Shown: positions 27,555 through 39,228, counted from the first letter of the stretch. The stretch: DNA of 64,000 nt from Adiantum capillus-veneris (GCA_014529385.2 CM043955.1:140434206-140498205); one strand, 5' to 3'. Numbers and translations: made by a program. The notes: a model not told the origin generated them from the sequence alone.

Positions 27555-27555
<1 letters not shown>
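26752..27555. other. Unassigned sequence right of family A copy 1
   Basis: Contains C-rich runs near 26785-26870 and no convincing gene. Frames at 27074-27381 have no recognisable domain. Confidence 0.4.

Positions 27556-27557
<2 letters not shown>

Positions 27558-27591
<34 letters not shown>
27558..27591. repeat. (GA)n microsatellite, short
   Basis: About 17 GA repeats upstream of the DUF26 exon. Confidence 0.9.
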
Positions 27592-27594
<3 letters not shown>

Positions 27595-27666
27595 CCTTGG
27601 AGGAACAATCCCAATCTATTGCAGCAGAGGAGTTCTGAACTCGAGTCGAGACGTGTCACTGTGTGT

Positions 27667-28008
27667 CGTGGCCCCTCGTTTATAAGTGCCACGGGGTCAC
27701 GTTCAAGGGATCTACGGCAGGGGCGCGCTTTCGGCATCGCGTGGATTTGAGACCGTCGGATATCCGCAGCAGGGGGGGGCAGGCTTTATGTATGTGCGGA
27801 CTCGCCATACCTGCACGGATGCGTGTTAGGCGAGTTGGATAGAGCGTGGGAGTCTGAGGGTGAGATCTGGGGCTCGAGCAGCGAGCGCTGTGAAGGGGCG
27901 CTAAATCTTTTAGGTCACGCCCTTTTGGATCAACGGTGGATCCAACTGGCACCGTTGATCCCTCGACGCGACCCCGTGTTCATTATCAACGAGGGTCGTG
28001 GCCCTTTG
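27667..28008. repeat. Imperfect inverted repeat enclosing a perfect hairpin
   Basis: The ~48-bp arm at 27667-27714 is roughly 75% complementary to 27957-28006; both contain the core ACCCCGTG or its complement. Just inside the right arm, GGATCAACGGTG (27927-27938) and CACCGTTGATCC (27950-27961) form a perfect 12-bp stem with an 11-base loop. It could be a small foldback element or a stem-loop in the 5' region of the downstream gene; no target duplication was identified. Confidence 0.6.
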
Positions 28009-28197
28009 ACTGGGTTATGGAACTTGGACCTACGCGGTCAATCTTGGAATTCAGCGGTCGTGTCCGAGACCGTGACTTGTCTGGCGACTTAGTCCTGAGG
28101 TCTGGTGATCGAGTCAAGCCGTGATAAGATAAAGAGTTATTAAGAGCCATCTTCATGATTTCCTGGCCCCTGGACTGAAGCTGGTAGGTGGGTGGGC

Positions 28198-28978
28198 ATG
28201 GGGTTACCGAGCCTTGCGCTCTTCCTCCTCATCCTCTGCTTTCCTGCCTTCTCCATGCAGCAGGATGCCCCGATCTACCTCCAATGCATGCGCAATACCA
28301 CCTCGCTTAGCAGCAGCACATTCGCGAGCAATTTGAACACAGCTCTGCGCAATTTCACCACGCTCTCATCGCAAGGCAGCAAGTACGGCACAGCTGCAGG
28401 GAACTCAGGTCTATACGCTGTCTTCCAGTGCAGGGGCGACCTGTCAGCGCAATCATGCGGGCAGTGCGTGCAGAACGTCACTGCCCGCTTGCCGCAGGAG
28501 TGCCCGAATTCCGTGGGAGCTCGCATTCGCTTTGACGCCTGCTTCCTGCGCTACGACAATCAGTCCTTCTTCTCGCTGGACACCACCTACGTGATGGGTT
28601 ATTGCAATACTGCCAACACCAGCGATGTGGTGACGCTGAGCACCATCGCTGATCTGATGGAGAGTGTGACGAGCGAGGCTCCAAAGCAGGATGGGTACTG
28701 GGCCTCTGCCAGAGAAATCGGCGTGTATGCAGCGGCGCAATGTCTGGGCTACCTCAGCCAGTCGGAATGCTCGCAATGCCTGTCGAGCTACTCCTACCGC
28801 GTCGCCTGCGATTCCAAACTGGGCGGGCAGGTGCATCTGGCCAGCTGCGACTACCGCTTCGAGACTTACAACTTCATGGAATCCACACCCCCAGAAGCTG
28901 CTGCTCCGGCTCCCAGCTTATTAGCTCCTGTGGCTGCGCCTCGTCCGCCATCGCTGGTCGCACCCCAATCGCCTGCAG
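28198..28978 (+). CDS. DUF26/Gnk2 cysteine-rich secreted protein, first exon (CRRSP or CRK-type)
   Basis: ATG at 28198 opens a hydrophobic signal peptide (residues 1-19, rich in Leu and Phe). Two DUF26/Gnk2 domains follow, at about 24-124 and 134-228. Each has the signature C-X8-C-X2-C: Cys78/87/90 and Cys182/191/194. An Ala/Pro-rich linker (about 231-260) leads to a likely splice donor, CAG|GTACG, at 28978/28979; the unspliced frame stops at 29016. The family acts in the apoplast or at the plasma membrane (cysteine-rich repeat secretory proteins, plasmodesmal proteins, and ectodomains of cysteine-rich receptor kinases). No transmembrane or kinase exon is visible before the copia insertion at 30655 or after it. 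The exon is intact and GC-rich, unlike everything around it. Confidence 0.85.
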
Positions 28979-29354
28979 GTACGACGCCACTTTCCCAATC
29001 GCTTTTTACTTTTTGAGAAAACAGAAATTTATACAAAAATAAAGTAAGGTCAAAGCTTTTTTTATTTATTTTTATTTTGAACGCAACCGACATTAGAATT
29101 CAAGTGCCGTGGGAAAATATTAACCTTTTTGAAAAGGGGGTGCAACTCCTCAGCTATATCTAACAAGGGCATAGGAGATGGGATGAAAGGCTCCCATCAC
29201 TTTTGAGCCTTGACATTAAGCGCGTGTCGTAGATCTTGTCGCATAAATAAACTTGGGTATTGCTCGAGTTTACATATCTGAGTTTACTTTTTTTTGCCCC
29301 TCGATATTTTTGCACGTCAAAACTCCATGAAAATGTGTACATTCCACATGTGAT

Positions 29355-29480
29355 GTGCGCGAGCGAGATGGATAGGCCACATGGTCCTCAAACCTTAGGT
29401 TGTGGGTTCAATCCCGAGGGGTGGGGGGGAAGGGACAAAGTAAACTCGGGTACTCGAGTGTACATTTTTTTCGTGTTTAC
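29355..29480 (+). mobile_element. tRNA-derived SINE-like fragment
   Basis: GAGCGAGATGGATAGGCCAC resembles a pol III A box region. About 35 bases on, GTGGGTTCAATCCCGAGG is a good B box (GGTTCAANCC). A G-rich stretch follows. No intact cloverleaf is present, so I call it a SINE head, not a tRNA gene. The 3' end is not defined. Confidence 0.5.
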
Positions 29481-29689
29481 ATTGCCCAAGATCTACGGTC
29501 TTCAATCATCCCATCGTAGATCCCATCTCCTTCCATGCCCGTGTGAGATATAAGCGAGCGGTGCCACTCGAGAATACTAAGGTCCCTATCACACTCGGCC
29601 ACCTCGTCACTATATCACACGGCATGCTCAAATGGGATCAATGGTGGATGAAAGTGTGGGGCGTGCCAATCGTGGACCATTAGATTCGA

Positions 29690-29965
29690 CAATTGTCCCG
29701 AATTTACTAGTCTGCCCGAATTTACGAATTTGCCCCGAATTTACTAATCGGCCCACATTTACAATATGACATACTCAAATCTCCTATATTTCAACGAACG
29801 CATGCGGGCATAGTAGTTAGTGCACACAGCTTGCAGCGGGGAGGTCGCGGGTTCAAGACATGGGGGGCATAGTAGTTAGTGCACACAGCTTGCAGTGGGG
29901 AGGTCGCGGGTTCAAGCCATGGGGTGCGGACTGCCTCGAATTTACCAAATGTCCCGAATTTACAA
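29690..29965. repeat. Scattered CCGAATTTAC decamer repeats
   Basis: CCCGAATTTAC occurs at about 29697, 29714 and 29731 with 17-base spacing. Variants recur at about 29936 and 29953, on either side of the tandem tRNA-like repeat. This suggests one array later split by the tRNA-like unit. Confidence 0.7.
29808..29925 (+). repeat. Tandem tRNA-like unit (~59 bp, two copies)
   Basis: GGCATAGTAGTTAGTGCACA...GCGGGTTCAAG appears twice head-to-tail. The first part resembles an A box (TAGTTAGTGCA) and GCGGGTTCAAGCC matches a B box. The spacing is shorter than in a real tRNA and no acceptor stem forms, so this is a duplicated SINE/tRNA-derived head. Confidence 0.6.
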
Positions 29966-30354
29966 ACGTGCATGTGACGGTCCGAATCACCTCAACTGTA
30001 GATCCCATTTGAAGCCGCATGTGCAAGATAGTGTGGAGGCTCGGCCACTGCTGTGCTCGACTTTCTCATGTCGCATTCGGATATGTTCAAAAAGTTGTCC
30101 CACTTTTCCTCGGAGGAAGATTTGGCCATGTGGTAGAGTTCCTGGTTTTCTCTTTGACTTGCAAAGCTCAAGTCCTCTTGTTGACACTCTCGCGTTTGCT
30201 TTTGCAAAGGGCCACAACTTTGGAAAGATAAGTGGGCATGCAAGGCTGTCCCTCTAACATTTTCTCACGGCCATCTTTCACGTGTCGCTACGACGAATAA
30301 ACATGTAGTGAATAAACATCCACCATCTCTACACGTGTTTCTCTTTCCCACCCA

Positions 30355-30600
30355 ACTGTGACAAGGGCCTAAGGAAACTAAATGTGATGCCAATGTAGAA
30401 TATTAAGGAAACTAGATGTGCAAAGGAAGCGCCACAAGATAAAGGATAACCCCAAGGGTTGATACAGTAATAATTTGTCCCATGGAACGCAATAACAACA
30501 AGAGGGAAAGGGGCAAACTTAATCTTGACACTAATCAAACTAGATGTGCATAGAAAGCGCAATATGGTAAAGTATAATCCGAAGAGAAGGTACACTTAGT
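30355..30600. repeat. Diverged direct repeat
   Basis: AAACTAGATGTGCAAAGGAA near 30408 is matched by AAACTAGATGTGCATAGAAA near 30537, with similarity over about 55 bp. No gene is seen in 29970-30654. Confidence 0.6.
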
Positions 30601-30654
30601 AGGCTACTTACTCGGTCTAACTTGTATTCATTAATTAATTTCCTAAGGGGATTA

Positions 30655-30846
30655 TGAAGGAAGACGAGCGGAAGTGCGACGCGAGAGAGAGTGCGAGAAG
30701 AAGAGCACGACGATATGGTGAACTCGCTCTACTGTAATGTGTAGAGCATAGTGAGTTCTTATTAGGTTTTTACAAAAGAATATGTGTACATACCTGGCGG
30801 CCCGCCCACTTACCTGGGCGACCACATTGGGCTTTATACCCCAACA
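30655..30846 (-). repeat. 3' LTR of copia B copy 2
   Basis: 192 bp on the minus strand. The purine tract appears as AACCTCCCACTT on the plus strand immediately after 30846. Confidence 0.95.
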
Positions 30847-30935
30847 ACCTCCCACTTAAAGTCCAATGTGGTACTTTAAGTGTGAGAGAAGCTACTATAC
30901 AAGCTAATATACAAGAGATGTAGAGAAGTGATGTA

Positions 30936-33900
30936 CTACCCTACACCTAACTGCTTGCGAAAATGCGCAAAGCTCTCTGAGGGAAGTCCTTTTGTAAGTA
31001 GATCAGCAGGATTTTCTGTGGTATGAACTTTGACAAGCTGAAGTTGCTTATCCTCGAGCATTTCCCTGATGAAATGATACTTCACATCCACACGCTTTCC
31101 CTTTGAGTGATAAACTGGATTGCGAGCCAATTGTATAGCACTTTGACTATCACAATATAACACAGGCATCTCTTCTTTGATTCCCAAATCTGTTACTAGT
31201 CGATTAAGCCAAATTGATTCTTTGCATGCCTCTGATGCTGCAACATATTCAGCCTCTGTAGTAGACTGAGTAACACAATCTTGTAATCTAGAACGCCATG
31301 ATATTGCTCCACCAGCCAATGTAAAGACATACCCTGACGTAGACCTTCGGTTGTCTAAGTCACCTGCATAATCTGAGTTTGTAAAACCCTTTACACTTAG
31401 CTCCTGACTCCCATAGCATATACGCATACTCTTTGTAGCTTTCAGGTATCTCAATATTCCTTTCACTGTCTCCCAATGTTTCTTGCCTGGGTTTGACATG
31501 TATCGACTTACTACTCCCACTGAAAATGCAATGTCTGGGCGAGTAGCAATCATTGCATACATCAAACTACCCACTGCAGACGCATATGGAATCTTATCCA
31601 TTTCAGTATGTTCTTCTTCAGACACAGGACAATCTTGTTTGCTAAGTTTCACATATGGTGGCAATGGAACACTCAATGCCTTTCCCTTCTCCATATTGAA
31701 ACGTTGCAAAACCTTGTCAATGTACTCTATTTGAGATAACCAAATCAACTTCCTTGATCTGTCTCTCTCAATGTGCATAGCAAGTATATGACTTGCCTCA
31801 CCCATGTCTTTCATGTCAAACGATTTTTCCATCTTTGACTTCAAAGCTGAAATTTCTTCCAAGTGCTTGCCAGCAATCAACATGTCATCCACATACAAAA
31901 TAAGGATCAGCCAACTGTCATCCTTAGCCTTCTTTATATATAGACAGTGATCGAACTCACTACGTTTGTAGCCTTGAGAAAGCATAAACTTGTGGAACTT
32001 ATGGTACCATGCCCTCGGTGATTGTTTTAAGCCATAAAGACTCTTTAACAATTGGCATACCAAATCTTCCTTGCCTTTCTCAACAAACCCTTCTGGCTGC
32101 TGCATGGAAATTTCCACATCTAGATCACCATGCAAGAATGCTGTTTTGGACATCCATTTGGTGCAACACCAAATCTAATATGGCAACCAATGCAAGAAAC
32201 CATCTCAATGTAGTCATCTTGACCACCGGAGAGAAGACTTCATCAAAGTCAATGCCTTGTTCTTGCTTAAAGCCCTTGGCAACAAGCCTTGCTTTGTACT
32301 TTGGCTGACTATCATGAGCTGTGATCTTATACCTGTAAACCCATTTACAAGGTAGAGCCTTTTTGCCCTGTGGTAATTTAACTAGCTTCCATGTGTGGTT
32401 TTTATGCAGAGCTGTCATCTCTGACTGCACGGCCAATTGCCAATTCCCGGAGTCCTTCATTTGCACTACTTCCTTGTAACATGAAGGCTCATTGCAATCA
32501 GTCAACATGACATAGTTCATAGATGGAACAAACCGATCAGGAGGTCACGTGATACGTCCAGATCTACGCAAAATAGGTGGCTCAGGCTCAGCCACAACCT
32601 GTGGTTCCAATCTATCCTGTCCTTGCTCCTCTTGAGCCCTGACATTTTGTCTTGCACGTGCAGGTCCATCTTCTTGGGAGACAACTCTTTTGATCTCCTC
32701 AAACCTCTCTGGTTTAGAATGATATTTGGATTCATTAAAGTGAACATCATTGTTGCGGAGAACCTTTCTGGATTCGGGATCCCAAAGTTTGTACCCCATC
32801 TCACCAGAATTACCATAGCCTAGAAAGATGCACTTTCTACTCTTTGGCTCAAGTTTGTTCCTAAATTCCTTTGGAACGTGAGTATATGCCTCACAGCCAA
32901 AGACTCTAAGATGCTTGTATGAGGGCATTTTGCCTGACCATACCATCTCTGGCACTGCATCCTTCTGCAAAACCTTGCTAGGAGATCTATTTATAAGATG
33001 AACAACTGTTGATACAGCTTCAACCCAAAACCCATTTGGCAGTTGTGCATTAGACAACATACTTCTGACCTTCTCTTGTATGGTCCTATTCATCCTCTCA
33101 GCAACACCATTTTGAGGAGGATTGTAAGGAGCAGTAAGTTCACGTTTTATACCTTTTGACTCACAAAAGTCCTGAAAGGCCTTTGAAACATACTCTCCAC
33201 CATTGTCAGTGCGTAAGCATTTAAGCTTCTTGCCACTCTGATTCTTTACAAGTGTCACAAACGTTTTGAAAACACTAAATGCTTCATTCTTGTGCTTGAG
33301 AAAGTAATCCCATACTTTCCTCGAGTAATCATCTATAAATGTCATAAAGTAAGAAGCTCCCCCTAGAGATAGGTTAGGCATAGGTCCACACAAATCACTA
33401 TGAACAAGTGCCAATTGTGTATCTCTTCTACTACTTCTATGCTTATGTGGCTGCTGTGTTTGCTTACCATACATACAATGTTCACAGAATTCAAAATCAT
33501 TAAATGACAAGCCATGCAAATAACCAGAACGAGACAAGATTTCCATTCCCTTCTTGGACATATGTCCTAACCTGCTATGCCACAAAGAAACGTTCGGCTG
33601 CTCGGTTACATTGATTACATTTTTAGAGACATTTGATACATAAATCATGTAAAGTCCTCGAGACTTTACTCCATGTGCTACTATCATAAAACCCTTGGAT
33701 ATCTTCCACATATTCTGTCCAAAAGTGGTGACGTAGCCAGCATCATCAAGTAAACATGTGCTGATCAAGCTCTTTGTAATTGCGAGAACATGTCTCACAT
33801 TCTTCAGCGTGAAAGAAGAGCCATTCTGAAACTTCAATTGAACATCTCCAACACCTAAGATCTCACATGTCTGCCCATTGCCTAGCCGAACATGATCTTT

Positions 33901-34314
33901 AGTGGTCACATAAGAGGTAAACCACTCCTTGTTTGGAGACACATGAAGTGATGCCCCTGAGTCTATAATCCAGTCACTCAGTGCATTTCCATCAGATGTT
34001 GTAAGAAGAGCTGAGTCCATTGTATTCTTCAAGAAGTAGATGTCTCCTGATTCTAGACTGTCATCCTCTGCAACAGTGTTTGTCACATTTATTTCTTGAA
34101 TCTTCACTGAGGACTTGTTCTTCTCACGATAGTCTTCTGCTTTCTCTTTGCCTTTTTCTGCTTTCCATTCTTTGCAGTCTCTTTTCATGTGACCCTTCTT
34201 GCCACAATGGTAGCATTCTATGTCACTCTTGCCTTTAGCACTGCGGGATTTGCTACGAGACTGATTCCTCTTTCCACCTTTGTACTTTTCTTTGGTCCTT
34301 CCCCTGAAAACTAA
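30936..34314 (-). pseudogene. Copia B copy 2 pol (zinc knuckle to RNase H), decayed
   Basis: Reading 34314 down to 30936: the zinc knuckle CYHCGKKGHMKRDC, protease DSGASLHVSP, the integrase zinc region and catalytic D-D-E motifs (HSD, TDNGGEY, NGVAER) are in one open frame to a TGA at 32543-32545. Copy 1 has CGA there, so this is a C-to-T change in a CpG. The RT frame restarts and meets a one-base insertion near 32150 (GTCCAAAA against GTCAAG in copy 1). The remainder, with YVDDMLIAG and the SDYAGDLDNRRSTSG RNase H motif, is open to the stop at 30936. Only two small lesions separate this part from an open frame, fewer than in copy 1. Confidence 0.93.
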
Positions 34315-35652
34315 CACTAGAATGGTAACAGGACACTTTTATGTCCTTGGACACTTTTGTGTCCTGTTAAGTGACCATTTTGCTTGAATTATTTGAAGAG
34401 TATGAAAATGAATTTCTAGGTGCTATATATCCACAAATTTGCCTTATGAGTTGAAAAGAACTTAGCATTTTGTTTTGAGTATCGATCTCACCATTAACCT
34501 TACTCTTGCACAACATTTTTGAACCTAAACTGTGTGAAAAAACGGGTCCTGTTTTTGGCTTTTTTTCAATTTTTGGCAACTATACCACTCTAAACTTCAT
34601 GTTTGTGAGGTTTAGATGGCTAGAGGTTAGGCCTTCATAGTTCTCAACATGTTTTGATGCTTGTAGGGAGAGCTAAGTGTTAAAATTGAAAGTTATGACC
34701 AATTTACAAGAATTGCATAATCCTATTTTTTTGCCAAAATTAGCACTTTTATGATTTTTTTGGTGGCTTTCTTGATATCCAAATTCAATTTTGATTGTGT
34801 AAGTGTAATGTATAACATAAAGATAATCTTCCTTGAGTTTTGGGGGACCTAATATGCTTTATAGCATAGTATATGATGATGGTTGATTTTTTTGATTGCT
34901 GAAGAATACGATACATTTTAGAGTAGCAAGTATAACTTTCTCAATATTGCTAGTTTCTTAGGCCAATTGTGTGTATTTTGTAGGTAGTAACCATATCTAA
35001 TCATAGACTACAAACTTGGCTAGATATTGAGTAGTTTCTATGGGTTTTTAGAGGTCATAATGCTAAACCCAGTTTTTTCATGTTTACTGTATTTAGCACT
35101 TTATCATTGCTCCCAAGGTTCCAATTGTAAGAGATCCATTATCCTTTTCACATGCTCCATGGCTCCTTTTGAATCCAGAGGCCCAAAGGGAATTAAGAAA
35201 ACATGTATATAGTATTTGTATTGAGCGTGACTATAGAAACTTTTATGATAGGTCCGCATAATTGCAAAAATATAACTTTTTTGTACCTTTTTTTTTGCCC
35301 AAAAAACAATTAGTGAGGTAAAAGCAACAATATGTTTTGGTCACCAACCCATTGAAGTTAACGGGGCATTTTATCTCATGTCCTAAAAAAATCTCCACTC
35401 TTATTTATATGCAATCAACTATAAGAAATTGCAGTTTTGGGCAAAATGCACTGGTCCATCAACTTTGGAGGCTTGAAGTAACCAAGGGATGAGAAAATTT
35501 ACAAGTTTCTCATTTTTTCCATATGTAGTAGTTATTGAACTATAAGCTCATGAAAGGATTTTTCAAAATGAGTGGATCTACTATGGTTTTGGAATTTTTT
35601 CCTAAAACCCTGAAAGGACACTTTTATGTCCTGTTAGGTTACCATTCTAGTG
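34315..35652. mobile_element. CACTA-like DNA transposon, non-autonomous
   Basis: 1338 bp bounded by terminal inverted repeats CACTAGAATGGTAAC at both ends, with further subterminal copies of AGGACACTTTTATGTCC and GGACACTTTTGTGTCC in both orientations. Flanks share CTAA (34311-34314 and 35653-35656); CACTA elements normally duplicate three bases, so one base may be shared by chance. There is no transposase frame, so it needs an autonomous relative. The intact copia gag at 10470-10500 shows the uninterrupted target. Confidence 0.85.
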
Positions 35653-35659
35653 CTAAGGC

Positions 35660-36146
35660 TGCTATAAACGGATGCGTGATGGCTCTACAAAATACTCATG
35701 ATAACACAATACATACCATAAAATGATAAATCGGTATACTTGAATCGTTGCACACGCACATAATCAACGACATACGCGAACAGAGACAGACATAGAGCAG
35801 GAGAGAGTAGAAGAGCACATGCAGACGCACCTCCTAGAGCGGAGTGCTACGCCGGCACGGCGAGAGAGAAGAGAGGAGAGGAGAGAAGATTGAGACGGAC
35901 ACTGGGTGCAATCTCCCACCGTGCAAGAGTGACCATTTCCCTCTTGCACGTATTTCATTTATAGATTTCTTGAATGGTCAAATTGAGTACAAACTGGCCG
36001 GCCGGTCATAATTGGCCAAAGCTCATAAAAGAGCACTTGAATAATAAAATGTACATGATATACAAATACATTTGCATAGGCCAAGCTCGGTCTAGTCTTT
36101 TCCACCTGTCAGCTGCAATAAATCATAAAATATCATTTCTATAACA
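35660..36146 (-). repeat. 3' LTR of family A copy 2
   Basis: On the minus strand it starts TGTTATAGAAATG and ends TTTATAGCA. The adjacent internal bases read AGAGGTA, the same short purine stretch as in copy 1. Confidence 0.92.
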
Positions 36147-36619
36147 TACCTCTCCGTTGGAAAGCAACTGTCCTCAGTTGCGAATATAAAAATGTGCAAA
36201 CAATATTTGTCAAAAACAGTGATTAGTATGTTGTGTTAAAAACATCACGTAATAAAGAAAAATTTATGAAACTAAACAACATTAGTTTATGCCTGCCGTC
36301 ATCCACATACTACCTATTCTAGTGTCCCATATCACTAGAATAAGCAGTATATGTCATACCCTGATGAATCAGGATATCATTGGTCATACTCATCATTGTA
36401 TAAATCAATTCTCATCAATCTCTAGTTCACTTTCATAAATACTGTTGCGACAGAAAATCATCATATACCAATTCCAAATCCAAATCCAAATCCAACCATC
36501 CGCAAACATATACCCATTGTAAATCCAAATCCAAATATTCTTCATTTTGTATACTCGGGTAACAAAATCATACCAGTTGGCAGTGGTGGCCAGCCACTGC
36601 AACATGATTTCGTGATTGG

Positions 36620-36843
36620 TGTTGCCTAAATCGACGAATCTACACCAATAAGACGTGCTGCCACATCGACGAATCTGCACTAATGCTGCTTAAATCGGCA
36701 AATCTGCATTTTCTCTTGTGAATCTGTAATTTTTTCAGTGCGCTGCCTAAATCGACAGATCTGCACAGATAACTGGTGTTGCCTAAATCGGCGAGTCTAC
36801 ACCAAGATGAGCATTTACACACTGCCTAAATCAGCGGATCTGT
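36620..36843 (-). repeat. Degenerate subterminal repeats of family A, copy 2
   Basis: About six copies of a GATTCGTCGATTTAGGCAGC-like motif on the minus strand, equivalent to 25585-25795 in copy 1. Confidence 0.75.
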
Positions 36844-38255
36844 GTGCTTATGACCAATGGAGTAGATAAGGCATAAAAGACAAAATATCTACTACATGTT
36901 TGACATAAAATTTGAGTATGCTTATGTGACAAACTTACAAACAATTTTTCTAGTATCCCAAAGCACCTTAGCTTGCATGAGTAGGTGCATAGCTTATAGA
37001 CAAGTTAGCTCAGTAAAAATTCCCTTTCAATACCAATAGAAGTCATGACCTTAGTAGTGTTTGAGTATGCAGCTTAAAACACACTGTGGAGAAATGAAAT
37101 ATGAAAAGAGGAATGTATTTTATGTACATACAAAGAGGGTATACCGTTTTTGAAAATATATATACCAGTGTGTGTGGGGAAAATAAGCACAAATAATAGA
37201 AAGTTGCACTGGCATTGTAATAATGTTTCAAGAGGGATATTATCAGAATGCATTACGGAGTGTCGTACCTGGATTTTGATATGAGACCATTATAGTTAGA
37301 TGTATCTGCATTTTCTAAAAAAAACAAAGCACTAAAAACATTTGCTTGTTCAATTTAAGAAGACGTTAATAATTGCAGATTAAATGCATTAACATTTGAA
37401 ACATCATGAAGGAAAAATTTGATGCAAAGTTTTTTTTGCCAAGAAAAGAGAATGAAAGTAGACAACTTGAAGTATAAATGAGTGGATAAGGGAGGTGTGA
37501 TCTAAATTGACAGGGTGGTTTTCAAGATTGGGATGACCAATGGATATCGGTCTTCAGATAAAGTGAGGCCACACTCAATGTAAGAATGTTAGGAGCAGTC
37601 AAAAGCATAGAGTTGTTGGGCTATAGAGTTGTGAGAATGTCTGGAGGTTCTCTAAGAGCATTGGGCTTAGTTTTACAAACATGTTTCTCAAAGACAATAA
37701 CAAATTAAATAATAATCGAAGTGCACACTCAAGACATTAACATTTTATAGGCTATTAATGATAAAATGATGTGAAGTTGGTGTCCTAAATAGGTAGACTT
37801 GAGCAAAAACAAGCAAATAACAATAAAATATTTTGCATCACGTGTTACAAATCCGAAGCAAAACAATAAGTAAATGTTGCCATTGATGCGTGAGCTAACA
37901 ATGATGTCAGAAACAAATGCTAAAAGTTTGACCCAACATTTAATATTTCATTTATGTTCACTTTAAACCTCAGTCTTTGGCAAAGAAATGGTCATTTTGA
38001 TTTTTTATTTTTATTTTTTTTGGTATCCTCTCTGAAGGTTCAATATCATGATGTCCATGCCAATGAGACGTTTTAAAAGCAAGCAAGAATCAAGATATCA
38101 TAAAGTAGGTTACGCAAGTGAAGATGATGCCTATTGTTGCTGATATGCTTAGCAGAGCTAGCATGTTTGCACCAAGCTAGACACAGACAATGACCCATTC
38201 ACATTGCTCTCATCCATTAGGACCTCATTGAAATCAATGCAACGGGTGCTAAATG
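36844..38255. other. Family A copy 2 interior, 3' portion
   Basis: No gene seen. The stretch to about 37230 matches copy 1 (25190 onward); farther in, I see no match. Confidence 0.6.
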
Positions 38256-38256
38256 T

Positions 38257-38404
<148 letters not shown>

Positions 38405-38577
38405 AATCTAAAGAATTGTGTCACGGCAACCCTCGAGCCTTGAGCGGATGCAATCTATAAACAGTCGGTGCATAATTGCAGGAACCTAACTTGGCTACAT
38501 TTTTTAATATATTTATTATTATTATTATGATTATTTTTCACCAGATATATATATGTTTTTTTAATTAATTAATTTAT

Positions 38578-39228
38578 TTAATCATCTATTAAATTAGTAT
38601 GAAAAAGAGGATCTCGAGGGAGGAGACAGAGTCCCTTTGAATAAATCCATGGACAAAGGGTGCTCACATTTACCTTGCTGAGTGTGTGCTTTTGAATAGC
38701 TTCATGTAAGGTGATCATAGTAGGGACAAGATAAGGCCATGTTTCATTTGCTGCAGAAATGATCTCATTGCCTACTAGCAAAGTGCGCATCTTAATATTT
38801 GAGGAGAATGACGATCTGTTGGGGACGACAAAATTATGAGCCAATGGTAGCATCACAAAGACCTTGATGCCGGTGTTCGCAAGCTCTTCAAGAATTTAAA
38901 GATGGGCATCATATATCGCCACCATGTCCACCTTCATACCTTTGATCTGGTTAAATGCCCCATGAGGGGAGAGCACATTGCCGCCAAGCTTACCACGCCA
39001 AGCTTACCATAGTTCACCTCAATTGTATATTGAGCAATAAATTTAGAAGTTTATCACAAAATTTGTATGGCGAATTACACAAGCGGGTGAACCGGCCTTT
39101 GGCAGTGGAGATGAAGGTTTAAGAAAAAGAAAAGAAAAACTATGTTTAGCTGAGGTCGTCGAGCTTGGCAACCCAGCCGAGAGCAATGACACGACGATGA
39201 AAAGTAGACGGCGAGCAGGGCGACCCAT
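38578..39228 (-). pseudogene. GH17 endo-beta-1,3-glucanase 5' gene fragment
   Basis: The minus strand starts with ATG at 39228 and a signal peptide (MGRPARRLLFIVVSLLSAG). A non-coding stretch that looks like an intron follows (GT near 39144; acceptor near 39026 is unclear). The mature N-terminus has the GH17 start VNYGKLG, with a 14-base duplication that shifts frame. Then come a KVDMVAIYDAH-like segment with one TAA, LANTGIKVFVMLP, and VGNEIISAANETWPYLVP, containing the NE motif typical of the catalytic acid region. Homology ends near 38600, so only roughly the first third of the ~300-residue domain is present. It cannot encode an enzyme. Its position inside a retrotransposon with defined LTRs and TSD indicates captured host DNA, intron included. 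Confidence 0.8.

Noticed and set aside
29808-29925. Real tRNA genes
   Set aside because: B box present, but no acceptor stem, no anticodon arm and too short; better explained as SINE heads.
29017-30654. Kinase exon of a cysteine-rich receptor kinase after the DUF26 exon
   Set aside because: No glycine loop, HRD or DFG motif in any frame; the region is SINE and simple repeats.
35764-35958. Small ORFs inside family A LTRs (also 6875-7242, 26440-26806, 41554-41814)
   Set aside because: LTR sequence; frames are not preserved among the four LTRs.
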